From: Adiantum capillus-veneris
Taxonomy: Eukaryota > Streptophyta > Polypodiopsida > Polypodiales > Pteridaceae
DNA length: 64,000 nucleotides
NCBI GenBank assembly: GCA_014529385.2
Contig: CM043944.1
Span: 64,369,248-64,433,247, forward strand
Direction of reading: 5' to 3'
Of the stretch, positions 47,721 to 63,859 are shown piece after piece. The position numbers were made by a program, and so were the translations under genes. The stretch's first letter is position 1; each line of letters begins with the position of its first letter. A model generated the notes under the pieces. That model was not told where the DNA came from. It ran no database searches and saw nothing but the letters and a program-made list of their open reading frames with translations.

Positions 47721-48674
47721 TCTCCTGGTCGTCGCAATGTTCAATGCCATTATTGTGATAAGTTTGGTCACATAAAGAAGGATTGTTATGCTTGGAAGCG
47801 TGACAAAGGTAAAGGCAAAGGCAAAGACAATGATGATAAACAGGAGAAACCAAAGAGTTCGGTTAAGATTGAAGATCTAAACATAGTGCAAGATGATTGT
47901 GATGCACAAGACATAAATATGTTGACTAAAAATAACGATGTATTTTATGATGCACAAGAAACTCTATCTTTGCAGAGTTCTATGCCAGCAGAGCTACTTG
48001 TTAGTGGTGAAGTGTCCCACACATGGATTCTTGATTCGGGCGCTTCGTTGCATGTCACACCTCATAGGCATTGGTTTACTACATATGAGGAAACCATTGG
48101 CACTGTTACGCTAGGTGACAGCTACTCTTGTGACATTGTGGGCATAGGTGATATTGCTATGGTTATGGAAAATGGGGTGAGGTTTACCATACATAATGTG
48201 CGTCATGTTCCAGCTTTGACACGAAATTTGATTTCGGTTGGACGTCTTGATGACTTGGGTTACAAAGTCACTTTTCATCAGCAGTCTTGGCGTATTGCAA
48301 AAGGTCATCTTATTTTAGCCCATGGTTCTAAAGTTGGTACACTTTATCCTCTTTATGTATCTGACAAGAACAGTGTTCTTTCTGTAACCAAGCTGCCAAC
48401 TGTTGCTTTGTGGCATAGCCGGTTAGGTCATATGTCAAAGAAGGGAATGGAAACTCTTTCTCGTTTGGGCTACTTATCGTCTTTATCATTTTCTGATTTT
48501 CCCTTTTGTAAACACTGTCAATATGGTAAGCAAACACGAGCACATCGTACACAGTCTTTTGACAAAGAAAGAAATCCCTTAGAGATTGTGCATAGTGATT
48601 TATGTGGGCCTATGCATCCTAAATCCCATGGTGGTGCGTTTTATTATGTTACATTCATTGACGATGCAACATGA
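47716..48674 (+). pseudogene. Copia zinc knuckle, protease and integrase N-terminus
   Basis: The knuckle is CHYCDKFGHIKKDC (CX2CX4HX4C). The protease has an intact WILDSGASLHVT. The pre-integrase zinc region (LWHSRLGHMSKKG...CKHCQYGK) and the first catalytic Asp of the integrase core (HSDLCGPM) follow. A TGA at 48672-48674 replaces the Arg expected in DDATRHVWVY, one C-to-T step from CGA. Confidence 0.9.
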
Positions 48675-49414
48675 CATGTTTGGGTTTATGCCATGAAGTC
48701 TAAAGATGAGACTTTTTCTTGTTTCAAAAAGTTCTTATCTAGTGTGGAAACTCAGTCTGAACATAAGTTGAAATCTTTACGCTCAGACAATGGTGGAGAA
48801 TGTGTCTCCAAAGAGTTTGCAGACTTCTGTTCAAGTAGGGAAATTAAGCGTGAGTTTACAGCTCCTTATACCCCTGCACAAAATGGTGTTGCCGAACGAA
48901 TGAATAGGACCATCCAAGAGAGGATTATGTCTATGCTATCACAGGCTAATTTACCGCAAGCGTTTTCGGCCGAAGCATTATACACTGCTGTGTATTTGAT
49001 CAATAGATCACCACATGCTTCATTACAGCTTCGTGTACCTTTGGAGTTATGGTCAGGACATAAGTTGTCTTATGAAAAACTCCGTACATTTGGCTGCGAA
49101 GCTTATGCACATGTACCCAAGGAGTTGCGTGCTAAGCTTGACCCTAAGTCCAGGAAATGCATCTTTATTGGCTATGGTGTAGATGGTCAATTTGGCTATC
49201 GTTTAAGGGATCCGAAAAGTCGATCAGTAATCCGTAGCAGTGATGTTGTCTTCAATGAGACCAAGATGCATAGGCAGCCAACGAAAGAGGTTGAATTCCG
49301 AAAAGTGACATTTTCCGATGTATCACCTCCTGTACAAATAGCTCCAGATCCAATTACTCAAATACAGGCTAGTACAAGCTCTGATTAGCCGAGGAGATCT
49401 CAAAGAGTCTCACA
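48675..49414 (+). pseudogene. Copia integrase core and C-terminal region
   Basis: This continues in the same frame after the TGA: VWVYAMKSKDETF, the second Asp in RSDNGGECVS and the catalytic Glu in NGVAERMNRT, so the DDE set is complete. It ends with SSDVVFNETKM and a linker. TAG 49386-49388 and a frameshift just after it separate this from reverse transcriptase. Confidence 0.9.
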
Positions 49415-51016
49415 TTGCCAGAACGGTTTGTTCCAGGCGTGGACTTTGTGTTGCTGATAGATAGTGGTGAGCCTTCTTGTTACAAAGAGGCTATGCTAGC
49501 CAATGATAAGGTTCAGTGGGAACATGCTATGAAGAGGGAGCTATCCAGTATTGCAAAGAACAAAACATGGGAACTTGTTCCATTGCCAAAACGTAGGAAA
49601 GCTTTGCCTTGTAAATGGGTTTACAAGAAGAAGATTGCATCCAATGTTGAGAATTACAAAGCTCATTTAGTGGACAAAGGTTTCAAGCAAGAATATGGTG
49701 TAGATTTCCAGGAAATCTTTTCTCCAGTGGTCAAGATGACGACACTAAGAATATTGCTTGCTTTGGTTGCCACTGAAGATATGGAGCTTGATCACATGGA
49801 TGTCATTACAGCTTTCTTATATGGTGATCTCGAGGAAGAGATTTATATGCAGCAACCTAAAGGGTTTGTGCTAAAGGGCAAGGAACATTTGGTCTGTAAG
49901 CTTTTAAAAAGTCTCTATGGCTTGAAGCAATCATCCAGACAATGGTATCAAAAGTTTGATGCATTTATGCGTTCCCTAGGCTATAAGCGCAGTAATGAGG
50001 ATCCATGTCTTTATGTGAAAAGACAACCAAATGGACAACTTATTATGATTATCCTTTATGTAGATGACATGATTATTGCTGGTCATTCTAAGAAGGACAT
50101 TGCTGACTTGAAAACCAAGATGAAAAGTCAATTCGACATGAAAGATTTGGGTGAAGCCAATCACATTTTGGGTATGCGCATTACTCGTGATCGTAAGAAG
50201 AGGTTGTTGTACCTTTCTCAAAAAGATTATGTGCACAAGGTTCTTGATCGTTTCAACATGCAGAAGGGGAAGGCTTTGAGTACTCCATTGCCTGCATACT
50301 TGAAACTTAGCAAGAAAGACTGTCTCAAATCTGCTGAGGAAAAAGCTGCGATGGCTAAGGTTCCTTATGCTTTAGCTTGTGGTAGTCTTATGTATGCCAT
50401 GGTGGCTACAAGACTTGACATTGCACATGCAGTGGGAGTTGTCATCAGATTTATGTCTAACCCTGGTAAAAAGCATTGGGATGCTGTCAAGTCAATTCTC
50501 AGATACTTGAGTGGCACTGCAGATAGACAGTTATGCTATGGTCATGGAGAGTTATCCATTAAGGGATATGTAGAAAGTGATTATGCAGGCTGTGTTGACC
50601 GTTGTAAATCAACTATAGGTTGGATTTACACATTTGCTGGTTCTGCCATTTCTTGGAGATCAGTTCTTCAAGATTGTACATCCATTTTCACTACAGAGGC
50701 AGAGTATGTTGCATTGAGTGAAGCATGCAAAGAAGCTATTTGTCTTGCTCGCCTAGTGCAGGATCTTGGATTGAAGCAGTGCTTACCAGTTCTTCACTGT
50801 GATAGTCAAAGTGCTATTGCCTTGGATAAAAATCTAGTGTTTTATTCCAGAACGAAACACATTGATGTGCGCCATCACTTCAGTCGTGAATGTCTGGCAA
50901 ACAAAAGCCTTGACTTAGTGAAAATTCCTACGTCAGAAAACACAGCGGATGCACTCACCAAGAGTCTCTCCAACCATCAGTTTCAACATTGTTGTGAGTT
51001 GATGGGCATTGGGTAA
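49415..51016 (+). CDS. Copia reverse transcriptase and RNase H (intact stretch)
   Basis: An open frame of 533 codons. The reverse transcriptase runs from WEHAMKRELSSIAKNKTWELV through YVDDMIIAGHSK, the catalytic pair. KDLGEANHILGMRI and the RNase H motifs follow (VESDYAGCVDRCKS, TEAEYVALSEACKE, HCDSQSAIAL, TKHIDVRHHF, ending LTKSLSNHQF). All key acidic residues are present. The polypurine tract AAGTGGGAGAT lies downstream at about 51069-51078. It looks biochemically intact but lacks an uninterrupted link to gag. Confidence 0.95.
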   Translation: MPERFVPGVDFVLLIDSGEPSCYKEAMLANDKVQWEHAMKRELSSIAKNKTWELVPLPKRRKALPCKWVYKKKIASNVENYKAHLVDKGFKQEYGVDFQEIFSPVVKMTTLRILLALVATEDMELDHMDVITAFLYGDLEEEIYMQQPKGFVLKGKEHLVCKLLKSLYGLKQSSRQWYQKFDAFMRSLGYKRSNEDPCLYVKRQPNGQLIMIILYVDDMIIAGHSKKDIADLKTKMKSQFDMKDLGEANHILGMRITRDRKKRLLYLSQKDYVHKVLDRFNMQKGKALSTPLPAYLKLSKKDCLKSAEEKAAMAKVPYALACGSLMYAMVATRLDIAHAVGVVIRFMSNPGKKHWDAVKSILRYLSGTADRQLCYGHGELSIKGYVESDYAGCVDRCKSTIGWIYTFAGSAISWRSVLQDCTSIFTTEAEYVALSEACKEAICLARLVQDLGLKQCLPVLHCDSQSAIALDKNLVFYSRTKHIDVRHHFSRECLANKSLDLVKIPTSENTADALTKSLSNHQFQHCCELMGIG

Positions 51017-51078
51017 GATAGAGACTTACTCATTCATTCTCTCTTTTGGCCTCTCACATTGGCCATCAAGTGGGAGAT

Positions 51079-51277
51079 CGTTGGGTTTATGCTGGCCATG
51101 TCCGGCCGCCCATCTAACTGCTACTAACCCAAGTGTATAGTACACTTGAGCCACTCTTCAATATATGTGTACATTATAATTGGGGTCCTTAATCTTTGGC
51201 TCACCCCCTTCCATACGTGTGTCTGTGTGCTCTTTCTCCCTTCCCACAGCTTCTCCTTCACAGATCCTGCTTCATCA
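51079..51277 (+). repeat. Copia 3' LTR (199 bp)
   Basis: It matches 45080-45278 with about five differences, including C for T at the first base. It is followed by the GCGGA target duplication. Confidence 0.95.
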
Positions 51278-51282
51278 GCGGA

Positions 51283-52489
51283 ATGGGAAGGAAAATAGAC
51301 AGCATATACTCAAGCACGCTCCAAATCTAACGACAATGCAAGCCCAACCCACAGCGTGCTGTTGCCTGAGAAAAACTAAGAAAATTCCTAGATGAATCCA
51401 CCACATCATCCACCGTGCATATGCCTTGGTTAGAGAGGAAGTAATCTTGGCGAGGCGACCGATCAACCAAAGTAAGAGAGAACACCCTACTCCAGTGAAT
51501 GCTTTCCAAACACAACAAATTCTCATTAGTCTTCTGCTTTCCGTGCCAAGAGAGATGATCCGTAACAAATTTCTAAGCAGAGAGAAAACTAGAGGTGATC
51601 AGGAAACTAAGAAAATGACCGACCATCTTGCCAAACACCATCTCCCAAAGTGCAATCTGTCAATGACCAAAGGCAGGAGTGGTAACATGGTGACATAGAT
51701 TAGCAACCATAACTGTCTATGACTGAGATTGTTGTGTAAGAGTAGGCAATAACATAGCCTTTCTTGCCAATGCATGCCGGCAAAGGCCCAAAATATTCAG
51801 CCCCTCAAGACGCTTTGGAGTGCAAAGTTTCTCCATTGCTAACAAATGGAGGCCTTTCTTATGAGAACTAGTGCGCCTTAAGTTAGATACAATATCACAT
51901 AGGCAGTGAGAGGCGAGAGTGAGGCCAGTGTAACAACAACAAGTAAAGTTGAACATATGCCATCATGATACTTTTGACAATACGAAGTCGAACATGTAAC
52001 GGCCATGTAGACAATTTCCAATAGTGCAATTTGATATTTAATCGTTGCATGACCCAATCGACTTGCTGGGTATTAGTTACCTGCCAGCCAATAGGATACT
52101 CTAAGTGTCTGGCCACCACATGTGGATCAAGAATTTTGCCAGGCCACAAAAGATGATGCTAGTCACAAACACCAAGAGACAACAGTTTGGATTTTTGAAA
52201 GTTAACCCTAAGACTTGCTGGCATACCAAATATATCCAATGCCTACATATTCTCTCGCACATCATCCTAGTTATTGCGGGGCATGAACCACGAATCATCA
52301 GCATAGGCCTATCTTATAAAGTCATTGCCATTGGGTAATGTTAGCTTGTGAAGACGACCAAGCAAAGTCAATGATCCAAATGCACTAACAAGGGGTGAGT
52401 GGCAATGCCATACAACAAGGCGTTGAGTGGGCAATCCTATCTGACAGAGCATCCAAGAGGCCAACGAGCGTGCACGCACACGCGCGCGT
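51283..52489 (-). pseudogene. LINE reverse transcriptase part, upstream half of the split LINE
   Basis: On the minus strand the sequence has the catalytic AYADDSWFMP near 52285. NFQKSKLLSLGV and the thumb/connection region (VARHLEYPIGWQVTN, WKLSTWPLHVRLRIVKSIMM) follow. It runs to the copia junction, where it joins the zf-RVT half at 45079. Upstream pieces of the fingers/palm (HSPLVSAFGSLT) reach about 52420. Multiple stops are present. The 5' part of the LINE is lost at a (CA)n tract (52490-52583), consistent with 5' truncation. Confidence 0.75.

Positions 52490-52583
<94 letters not shown>
52490..52583. repeat. (CA)n microsatellite
   Basis: About 45 CA units preceded by a CGCG-rich run. 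It marks the truncated end of the LINE. Confidence 0.95.
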
Positions 52584-52586
<3 letters not shown>

Positions 52587-53105
52587 GAGCGAGCGTGTGT
52601 GCGTCCTCTTCAATGTGAGGTGGACCTTTGTTTGCAGCGCTGCCCAATTAACGAGGACTTGAAAGAGTTGTCTACCATTTTCGACAGAGTGGGGAAAGTG
52701 GAGTCTTCTTTCAACGTTGCACCTCAACTGCAACCCATGCAAATCTGCATCAAAGTTTGTAGGCTGGGGTCAACTATAGCCCATGCAAATCCGCTATAAC
52801 ACTTTGTATGTTTGGACTATGGATACCATTTTCATATAGGTAGCTCACCTCAATCTTTAGCTATATGCTTACTTCTTTGCTTCTCTGAAATGAGAAATTT
52901 CCTTCATTGTATATACTAGTTTTGTCTCAATGGTCACATTGGCATTTTATAGACGTTAATAGACCATGGATACCATATTTATGTAGGTAGCTCACTTCAT
53001 CTTTAGCTTTAGGCTTACTTTTTGCTTCTTTGAAATGAGAGATTTCCTTCATTGTACATACTAGTTTGGACTCATAAGCCAGATAGGCATTTTAGAGACG
53101 TTAAT

Positions 53106-53107
<2 letters not shown>
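52584..53107. repeat. 147-bp tandem duplication and flanks, no gene
   Basis: Two imperfect copies start at about 52816 and 52963 (motif ATGGATACCAT..TATGTAGGTAGCTCAC, AAATGAGA.ATTTCCTTCATTGTA.ATACTAGTTT). No ORF of note. Confidence 0.8.
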
Positions 53108-53147
<40 letters not shown>

Positions 53148-53213
53148 CCCCCCCCCCCCCCCCCCCCCCCCCAAACGCGCGCGCGCGCACACACACACAC
53201 ACAACAACAACAA
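53108..53213. repeat. Compound microsatellite (CT)n C(n) (GC)n (AC)n (AAC)n
   Basis: Five simple motifs follow one another directly, including a C run of about 27 bases. Confidence 0.95.
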
Positions 53214-54623
53214 CAAAACCGAGTTGGATGGCTGTGTAGGATAAGAAGGTCCCTAGGATACTACTAGGAGCTTGGCACCAACGAAAGTGCAAAGTTGATG
53301 AAGCAATAAAAAGGCTATGTATATCAAGTTGGCACGTGTGAAGAGTGCATTATGAGTCAGCTACTAGGGAGGAGCATGATGCAAGGAGATCTTGCCTATG
53401 GAGGCGAAAGAAGACTAAACTCCAATACCAAAGCCCCAAAAAATATAGTACAACACTTTTTGGCCTGCCCAAAGGGGTAAGGCCATAGTGATGTGTTCCC
53501 ATTTTCCTAATGAAAATTTTTAAAAAATGTACACTTCTGTGTTTGGTTGGTTGCTAGAGCATACGCTCATTGTAAAGATTTATAAAGATAGAGCTTTGGA
53601 GATACTCATTAAAAGGTCTCTAATTTGGAATGGGAAAATTTGTGCTTGGCTTCTAAAGTTAGTGGGCGAGCGATCATTGCATGGATTCAGCTGTAAATGG
53701 GATGATTGTCGGGGTCTCAACATCATGATTAATCACTAGTCGTGTTGTTTTATTGGCAGTTGCGAGCAACATTAACACATGTGCATTGCCCACTTTTAGT
53801 CTGCAAAATCTATCGCCGCTTGACAACTCACCGCTGCTCTCTCGACTCTCGACAAGTGCTGCAAGCCAGCAGGAACCCTGCTGGTCTAGCATGTCCGTGC
53901 TTCACCTCTGCTTTTGACACTATCGCATGAGGCCATCTGCAACCTCTATGTCTTGGATTAACTCCACTGTAGTCTGTATGGGCATAAAATTACAGCCGCC
54001 ACGTCGGGAGCCAGCATGACTTTGCACCTCTTCGTGTCTTTTAAATATGGCAGCCATTTGCACCTCAGCTTCTGAGCAAAGCTATGCCGCCAAAGAAATG
54101 TTGTGCCAACATCCAGCTGCATGGTGATCGTCGTCTTCAACCACCGTAGTTGATGGTGTCCGTGTTCTGAGAAGCATGGTGGCTCGATGGGACTAACAAG
54201 GACATAGGTTGGAGCTGGTCGATGGGTGTGCAATGGTAAGGATAGCTGGGGTACTGGCGGCTTCAATGAAAGGGCAGTAGGGAACCAGTACGACATGATA
54301 ATCTAAAGCTGAGATTGCACCTGTGGTGGTTTCAATATGCCAATGGAAGAGGCCATGAAGATGGGCATGGTCTAGCGGCATTAATTCCATGCCGTTGCAA
54401 GTGACCGTTGAGGACTAGTATGCGTAGCATGAAGAAGCTTACATGTCTCTTTACCTTGATTATGTAATAGCGTTTTGGAGAACGCTGGAAGGAGAAGTAG
54501 GCCACCGGGAATCACTTCATTGGAAGGGAAAACCGAAAGAAAGGGTGGACGGGCACTGCACAGAAATCCAGGCCTAATAGTGGAGATTCAAGCAAAGGCA
54601 ACCGCACGAAAAGTAGTGGTCTA

Positions 54624-54660
<37 letters not shown>

Positions 54661-55340
54661 GCAAAAGAATGTTTTTTCGTATAAAAGTGAGGTGTGTGTG
54701 TCTGTGTGTGAAGGTCCAAGGTGGGGGTAGCTATGCCCCTCCACTGAACATCATGTCCAACCGTGCGCCTTGATGAAACTGAGGCCCTTCCTAGAGGAGC
54801 CTCCTTCAGTTGTGCCACAGCCAATCCTGTGGTGTTCCAGCCTTGATCTCTCATCCATTCTACCTTTGCGGTCCTTGTATGCAATATACAGATTTGGGTT
54901 TCGATCAGTTGGGCTCGCCTCAGCAAGAAAACACAGGTTTGGCCTTGCAGAAGCTCCACAAACATTATATGCTTGCTTAGCAAGGCAGATTCGAGAGAGA
55001 GCTTTTAGTCATCAACAGAATTATCTGTGCGTGTCAGTCAGTTAGAGGAAGACACGAGAGTTTGCAGAGGACTTTGAAAACTTTTGAGCAGATCAAGAAT
55101 TTGTAGGAGAGACTTCACTTGCATGCACAATAAGGGCTTTGCAGGTTTGAATTTATGGATTTGTGCATTGTGCTTGTTCATGAGTTGAGCTGGAGGCCTA
55201 GGATGACTTGAGCATTATCGAAAAACACGGTTACTTCATATCGTCCAAGTCGCATAGCTCATAGTAATCTTTGAGGGGACTTCCACGACTTCCACGTCTG
55301 CATGAACTAGCTTGCAAGCCTTTATAGAATAAATCTTATG
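53214..55340. other. No gene seen; one GA microsatellite
   Basis: About 2.1 kb without a recognisable ORF. (GA)n lies at 54626-54657. Small open frames on both strands lack motifs. Confidence 0.5.
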
Positions 55341-59842
<4,502 letters not shown>

Positions 59843-60358
59843 TGTAATGGAAATGGCCTATGAACTGCGGAATTAAGAGAATTAAAGTAAAAACTTTTGT
59901 GAGATCACTTTGAGATAATAGAGGGTGAATTTAATTGATGGTAGCAACATGAACATAGTACTTAATTAACTTGGCATGAACAATACTTTTTCAAGAGAGA
60001 GAGAGTATTAGAGAACATGAACAATGGTTGTGGACCAGATTTACTTGGAGCCGGTCCCCCTTCAAAAATGCAGTTGTATTATAGATTCTCCCATTAAGAG
60101 AGACTTGGTACAATACAATCTTTGTGTTCCTTGTGACCTTGGTGATGCTATGAAGATGGAAAGCTTCATGCATCGCGAGCATAACATAAACTTTACAAAA
60201 AGCATTAACTATCTCAAGCCTCAGTCCCAAGGCTTCAAACACCTTCGAAGGTGGAGAGAGCTAGCGGGGAATGAGGGTAGGGAAGAGGAAGAAGAATCAT
60301 TCATAAGAGAAAGGAATAGTTCCTCACTTATCATCACTCTTCTTGCTTAGCATATCAT

Positions 60359-60654
60359 AATAGGGAGAAAGCATGTTAACCTGTCATGTTTTTTCATGTC
60401 CCGGACAATGCTAACTAGCACAATTTTGACATATGCTAACTAGTACAATAACTTGAGCTACATCTCCAAGATCTATGACATATGATATATCAATAGAAAG
60501 CACTTGAAACAAGGAATCCAAATATATAACCTCCGATAAATTTTGATATTATTTGTAAAAAGTTTACCGGACGTCCAACTTTTTGCAGATGTGCTAACTT
60601 GAAACTGCTAACTAGCACAAAAAGCGCGACAGGTTAATATGCTTTCACCCAATA
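60359..60654. mobile_element. 288-bp MITE inside the solo LTR
   Basis: Terminal inverted repeats start GGGAGAAAGCATGTTAACCT at 60363. The right end, read in reverse from 60650, is GGGTGAAAGCATATTAACCT. About 27 of 32 positions match. AATA flanks both sides (60359-60362, 60651-60654). The inside repeats the word GCTAACTAGCACAA in both subterminal regions. No ORF. Homology of the solo LTR resumes on either side, which proves insertion. The superfamily was not assigned. Confidence 0.8.
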
Positions 60655-60809
60655 GCATAGTAATGAGGATGAAGAAGATGGCAAGCTTAAGCATTGAAAC
60701 ATGGATCTTGGTTGGATTTGCATTCCATAGCCAAGAGTGTTGGTGCAAGCTCTCCACTTCTCAACAAGCTTGGGGAAGGAGATGGAGCTCTTGCACTTTG
60801 CACTCCACA

Positions 60810-60812
<3 letters not shown>

Positions 60813-60863
<51 letters not shown>

Positions 60864-60890
60864 ATATACCTCCCTCTCCTGCTTGGTCCA

Positions 60891-60935
<45 letters not shown>
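60813..60935. repeat. Inverted GA / CT microsatellite pair
   Basis: (GA)n at 60813-60859 is followed 35 bp later by (CT)n at 60894-60935, so a transcript could fold back into a long hairpin. Confidence 0.9.
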
Positions 60936-60939
<4 letters not shown>

Positions 60940-61161
60940 ATTTAATTATTTTATTTGGACACATTAGGAAATTTCGGAGGTCATTTGGAGGGCCTTCTAA
61001 GAAAATGTATTTTTTGCACTCTCTCTCTAGAAAAAATGGCAAATAAAAGAGCTGGGTCTTTTATAGTAAAACTTCAAAAAGTGTACTTTAAGTAGATTCC
61101 TTACTCTTCTGAACATTCGTTCGTACTGATTGAGGGATAATCCTCTTTTCAGTTGCATTGA

Positions 61162-63859
61162 ATGAACAACGTCAATATGGAGGGAACGAGGTTAACATGG
61201 AGGGACGAATCCGAAGCCGCTATTCACTTTCCATTAAACTTGCACATTTGGCTAATGGCGCACTCCTCAAATGGCACAAATGTTACCCAGAAACGAGCCA
61301 AATATCACCTTCACATTGATTTGGACAATGAGTACCAACCATTGATTAAGCGCAGTAAAACAAACACACATATACCTCCCGCCTCCATAGACACGCTCAG
61401 AGCTCAAGGAGCTAAACACATAGATATCTGGACGAGAGGCTCTCTCTACCCTAAGAATCCAATAACTAATGCGTCGCCACCGTTTGTCAATCCTACAAGC
61501 TTATTGACCTTTGCTGGTGATGGAGAAAAGGGCCTTCTGGGTTATTGTAAATCACTTACAAGAGAAGCTGAAACTTACAAGAGCATTCTCCAAGCTCAAC
61601 AATGTGAGATTGTTCGCCTTTCACATTTACATTCTACAGATCAGGTTACCATTTTGCAACATAAAACAGAGGTACAAGAACTGAAAGGAAAGGTGCGAAG
61701 TTGTCAAATGAAGGACACCATCTTGGGTGGTCGTATCCGAAAGAAGAAATTGCGCAATCTTGAAACATTGCAGGTTGCATCAGGAGGTCTCAAGAAAAGA
61801 ATCCGAGCATTAAGGTGATGCTTCTTGGTTGGCTACATTGTCTTAGTTAAGTAATCTTTTTGTTTTTTCTTGTTATGCATTGTTTTCATGTGCCTAAATA
61901 GTGTTAGTGAAGCAAATTTTCTGTTATTTACTTATGCATTGTCTTCATGTAGAGATTCAATCTATCCTGACAAGGAAAACATTGACCCCAAAGCCAATAT
62001 AGGAAAGAGATTGAAGCCACTTATAAGTAGAAGCCTGGCAGCAGATATTGTACATGACAAGAAGTTTAAGGTTCTACAAAGAAATGTAGTGGACCGCTTT
62101 ATTTCAGAGAACTCAGTGCCTGCAAAAGAGATACAAGGCACACTTGATTCACTTGGTGTAAGCAAAAGAGGATATTCGGCTATCCAAAAGTCTGTCTCAT
62201 CCATCTTTGTTAGGAAGGGTATAAAATCCAAACTTCTACCATCAGCCTCAAGTGTTTGGAAAGAGAGGCTTCAGCTTAACGAGGCACAGGGAGACTATCT
62301 TGGAGAGCCCTTTCATATTAAAGCAACTTACAGTGGCCATGGAGCGAACATGGCATATGATGAGTTCAACAATATTTTTATGGACCTGCGGATACTACAG
62401 AAGAGAATGGTGGAGTTTTACAACATCACATTTGAAGAGTCACGTGGGCTATTACATTTTGTGTTAAAACTGGATGAGTGTGAGCTTGTTAAAGAGAAAA
62501 AGCTAGAGCGTGTTACTATTACTTTAATGAATAGAGACCTCTCAAAGTGTCCCAGTGATGATCCTTTATATTTTAGTGTTCAATCAGAATCTAACATATG
62601 GTGGCTTGGTGCGTTTGAGGTAAGCGATATTCTCAAGTAAGCTCAAATGTTCAGATCTACTTAAGTCTCATTTATTTTGTGTTGCAGGTAAAGAAAGAAG
62701 ATCATGAGATTCTATATTGGGTGTTCCATCGAACTAATATTCCGGAGGTGATTGATCGACAGACTAACCAGGGAGAGGTACTACGTCTAGATGGAAGGGG
62801 AGACTTTCAAGTTCAATGGCATCTTGCAGGTGACCTTAAAACATTAAAGTGCATGTATAATTGTGGAATGGGTGCAATGGCAAAGTCACCGTGTTTGTTC
62901 TGCATGGAGCCTGCAAAGGTCATGGACCCAAAGTGGTGGAGAAAAGCTTCAGCACGTCACATTGAGGATCCTGCTTTTCGACCCGTTTTGAAAATACCAC
63001 TTGTGAATGTCCACATTTGTACAATGCATGCCCTTTGTAGAATTGTGGAGAAATTGGTCTACTTATACATCGGGTTTGCTTGGAAGATTAAGAACTCCGC
63101 AGAACGACAAGTAGCCCTGCAGTGCTTAGAAATGGTACTGTCGGATATGGGGCTTCATGGTGGCAATGTGAAAATCCAGCGGGATGAAAAGAGATCAACT
63201 GCTGAGAAGGATGTCCCATGCAAACCATCCATCGGTGGGGTGAAGGCACGGAGGTTTTTATCTAAGCCCCAAGGTACAAGAGATCCAAAGCTAACAAAAC
63301 ATGGAAAAATATATAACACATCTTATGTTAGCAAGGTAGAGTATCAGAGCTCGAAAAAGCTACATATTGCAGTCAAAGACCACGAACCAACTACTCGTAA
63401 CGCGAAGGCTGAGGTTTGGCGATCAATAGACATCCTATTTTTGATGTGCGACAAAGATGACTGGTCACAAGGTGATATGAACAAGTTCAAGGAAAATCTC
63501 AACTTTCTGAAAAAATCATTCAAGACAGCATGGACAGACACCCAGATTACTCACTACATGGTATTATAATGTATTTCTTTCTCTCTTATGTGCAAATATG
63601 TGACTGTAAAACATTCTAACTAATCTGTTTTCATATCCAGCACATCATCTTCAATCATTTGCCATATTTTATACAGAAGTATGGGAACCCGGCAATATGG
63701 AATACCCAAGGGATGGAAAAGTCTCATTACATGGCGAGAAATGCTTATTTCAGGCACACACGACATGGTGGCTCTCGAATCAAGGCTAACAGTTTGAGAG
63801 AACTATTTGAATGGTTCTATCGTAGAATCATTCATCGAATGCAGGCAAAAGAAGTCTAA
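61162..63859 (+). CDS. Four-exon gene of a transposase-like family, unknown
   Basis: Exons are 61162-61814, 61953-62619, 62688-63560 and 63641-63859, all GT-AG with agreeing phases (2, 0, 0), giving about 803 residues. The ATG lies 9 bases after a good acceptor-like TCCTCTTTTCAG, so a 5' untranslated exon may lie upstream. Exon 1 has a coiled coil and a basic RKKK patch. Exon 2 has a helix-turn-helix-like part (VVDRFISENSVPAKEIQGTL, GYSAIQKSVSSIF) and FVLKLDECEL. Exon 3 has WHLAGDLKTLKCMYNC, a CLFC pair, and VHICTMHALCRIVEKL. Exon 4 has NTQGMEKSHYMARNAYFRHTRHGG. The spacing of Asp, His and Glu motifs suggests a DDE-type nuclease relic or domesticated transposase, which is inference. After the TAA, another frame stays open to 64000, so the true end may be a one-base shift away. 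Confidence 0.65.

Larger units (their letters stand above)
45075..51282 (+). mobile_element. Ty1/copia retrotransposon with 5-bp target duplication
   Basis: Two 199-bp LTRs flank gag, protease, integrase, reverse transcriptase and RNase H in copia order. The target duplication GCGGA is perfect (45075-45079 and 51278-51282). The host is a LINE whose reading resumes across the insertion. The LTRs differ at about five positions of 199, so this is among the younger insertions here. The coding frame has at least four lesions plus a solo-LTR insertion, which makes it non-autonomous now. Confidence 0.93.
59843..60970 (-). repeat. Diverged solo LTR of the element C family
   Basis: It aligns with the C LTR in several blocks in the same order: the GGAGCCGGTCCCCC block at 60049 (18074 in C), TTGTGTTCCTT and ATGAAGATGGAAA at 60120-60165, CACCTTCGAAG.TGG.GAGAGCTAGC at 60241, and CTTGGTTGGATTTGCAT at 60707 (18430 in C). 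No internal coding region lies beside it. The outer limits are approximate. A 288-bp MITE interrupts it, and GA and CT runs lie in its right part. Confidence 0.7.
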
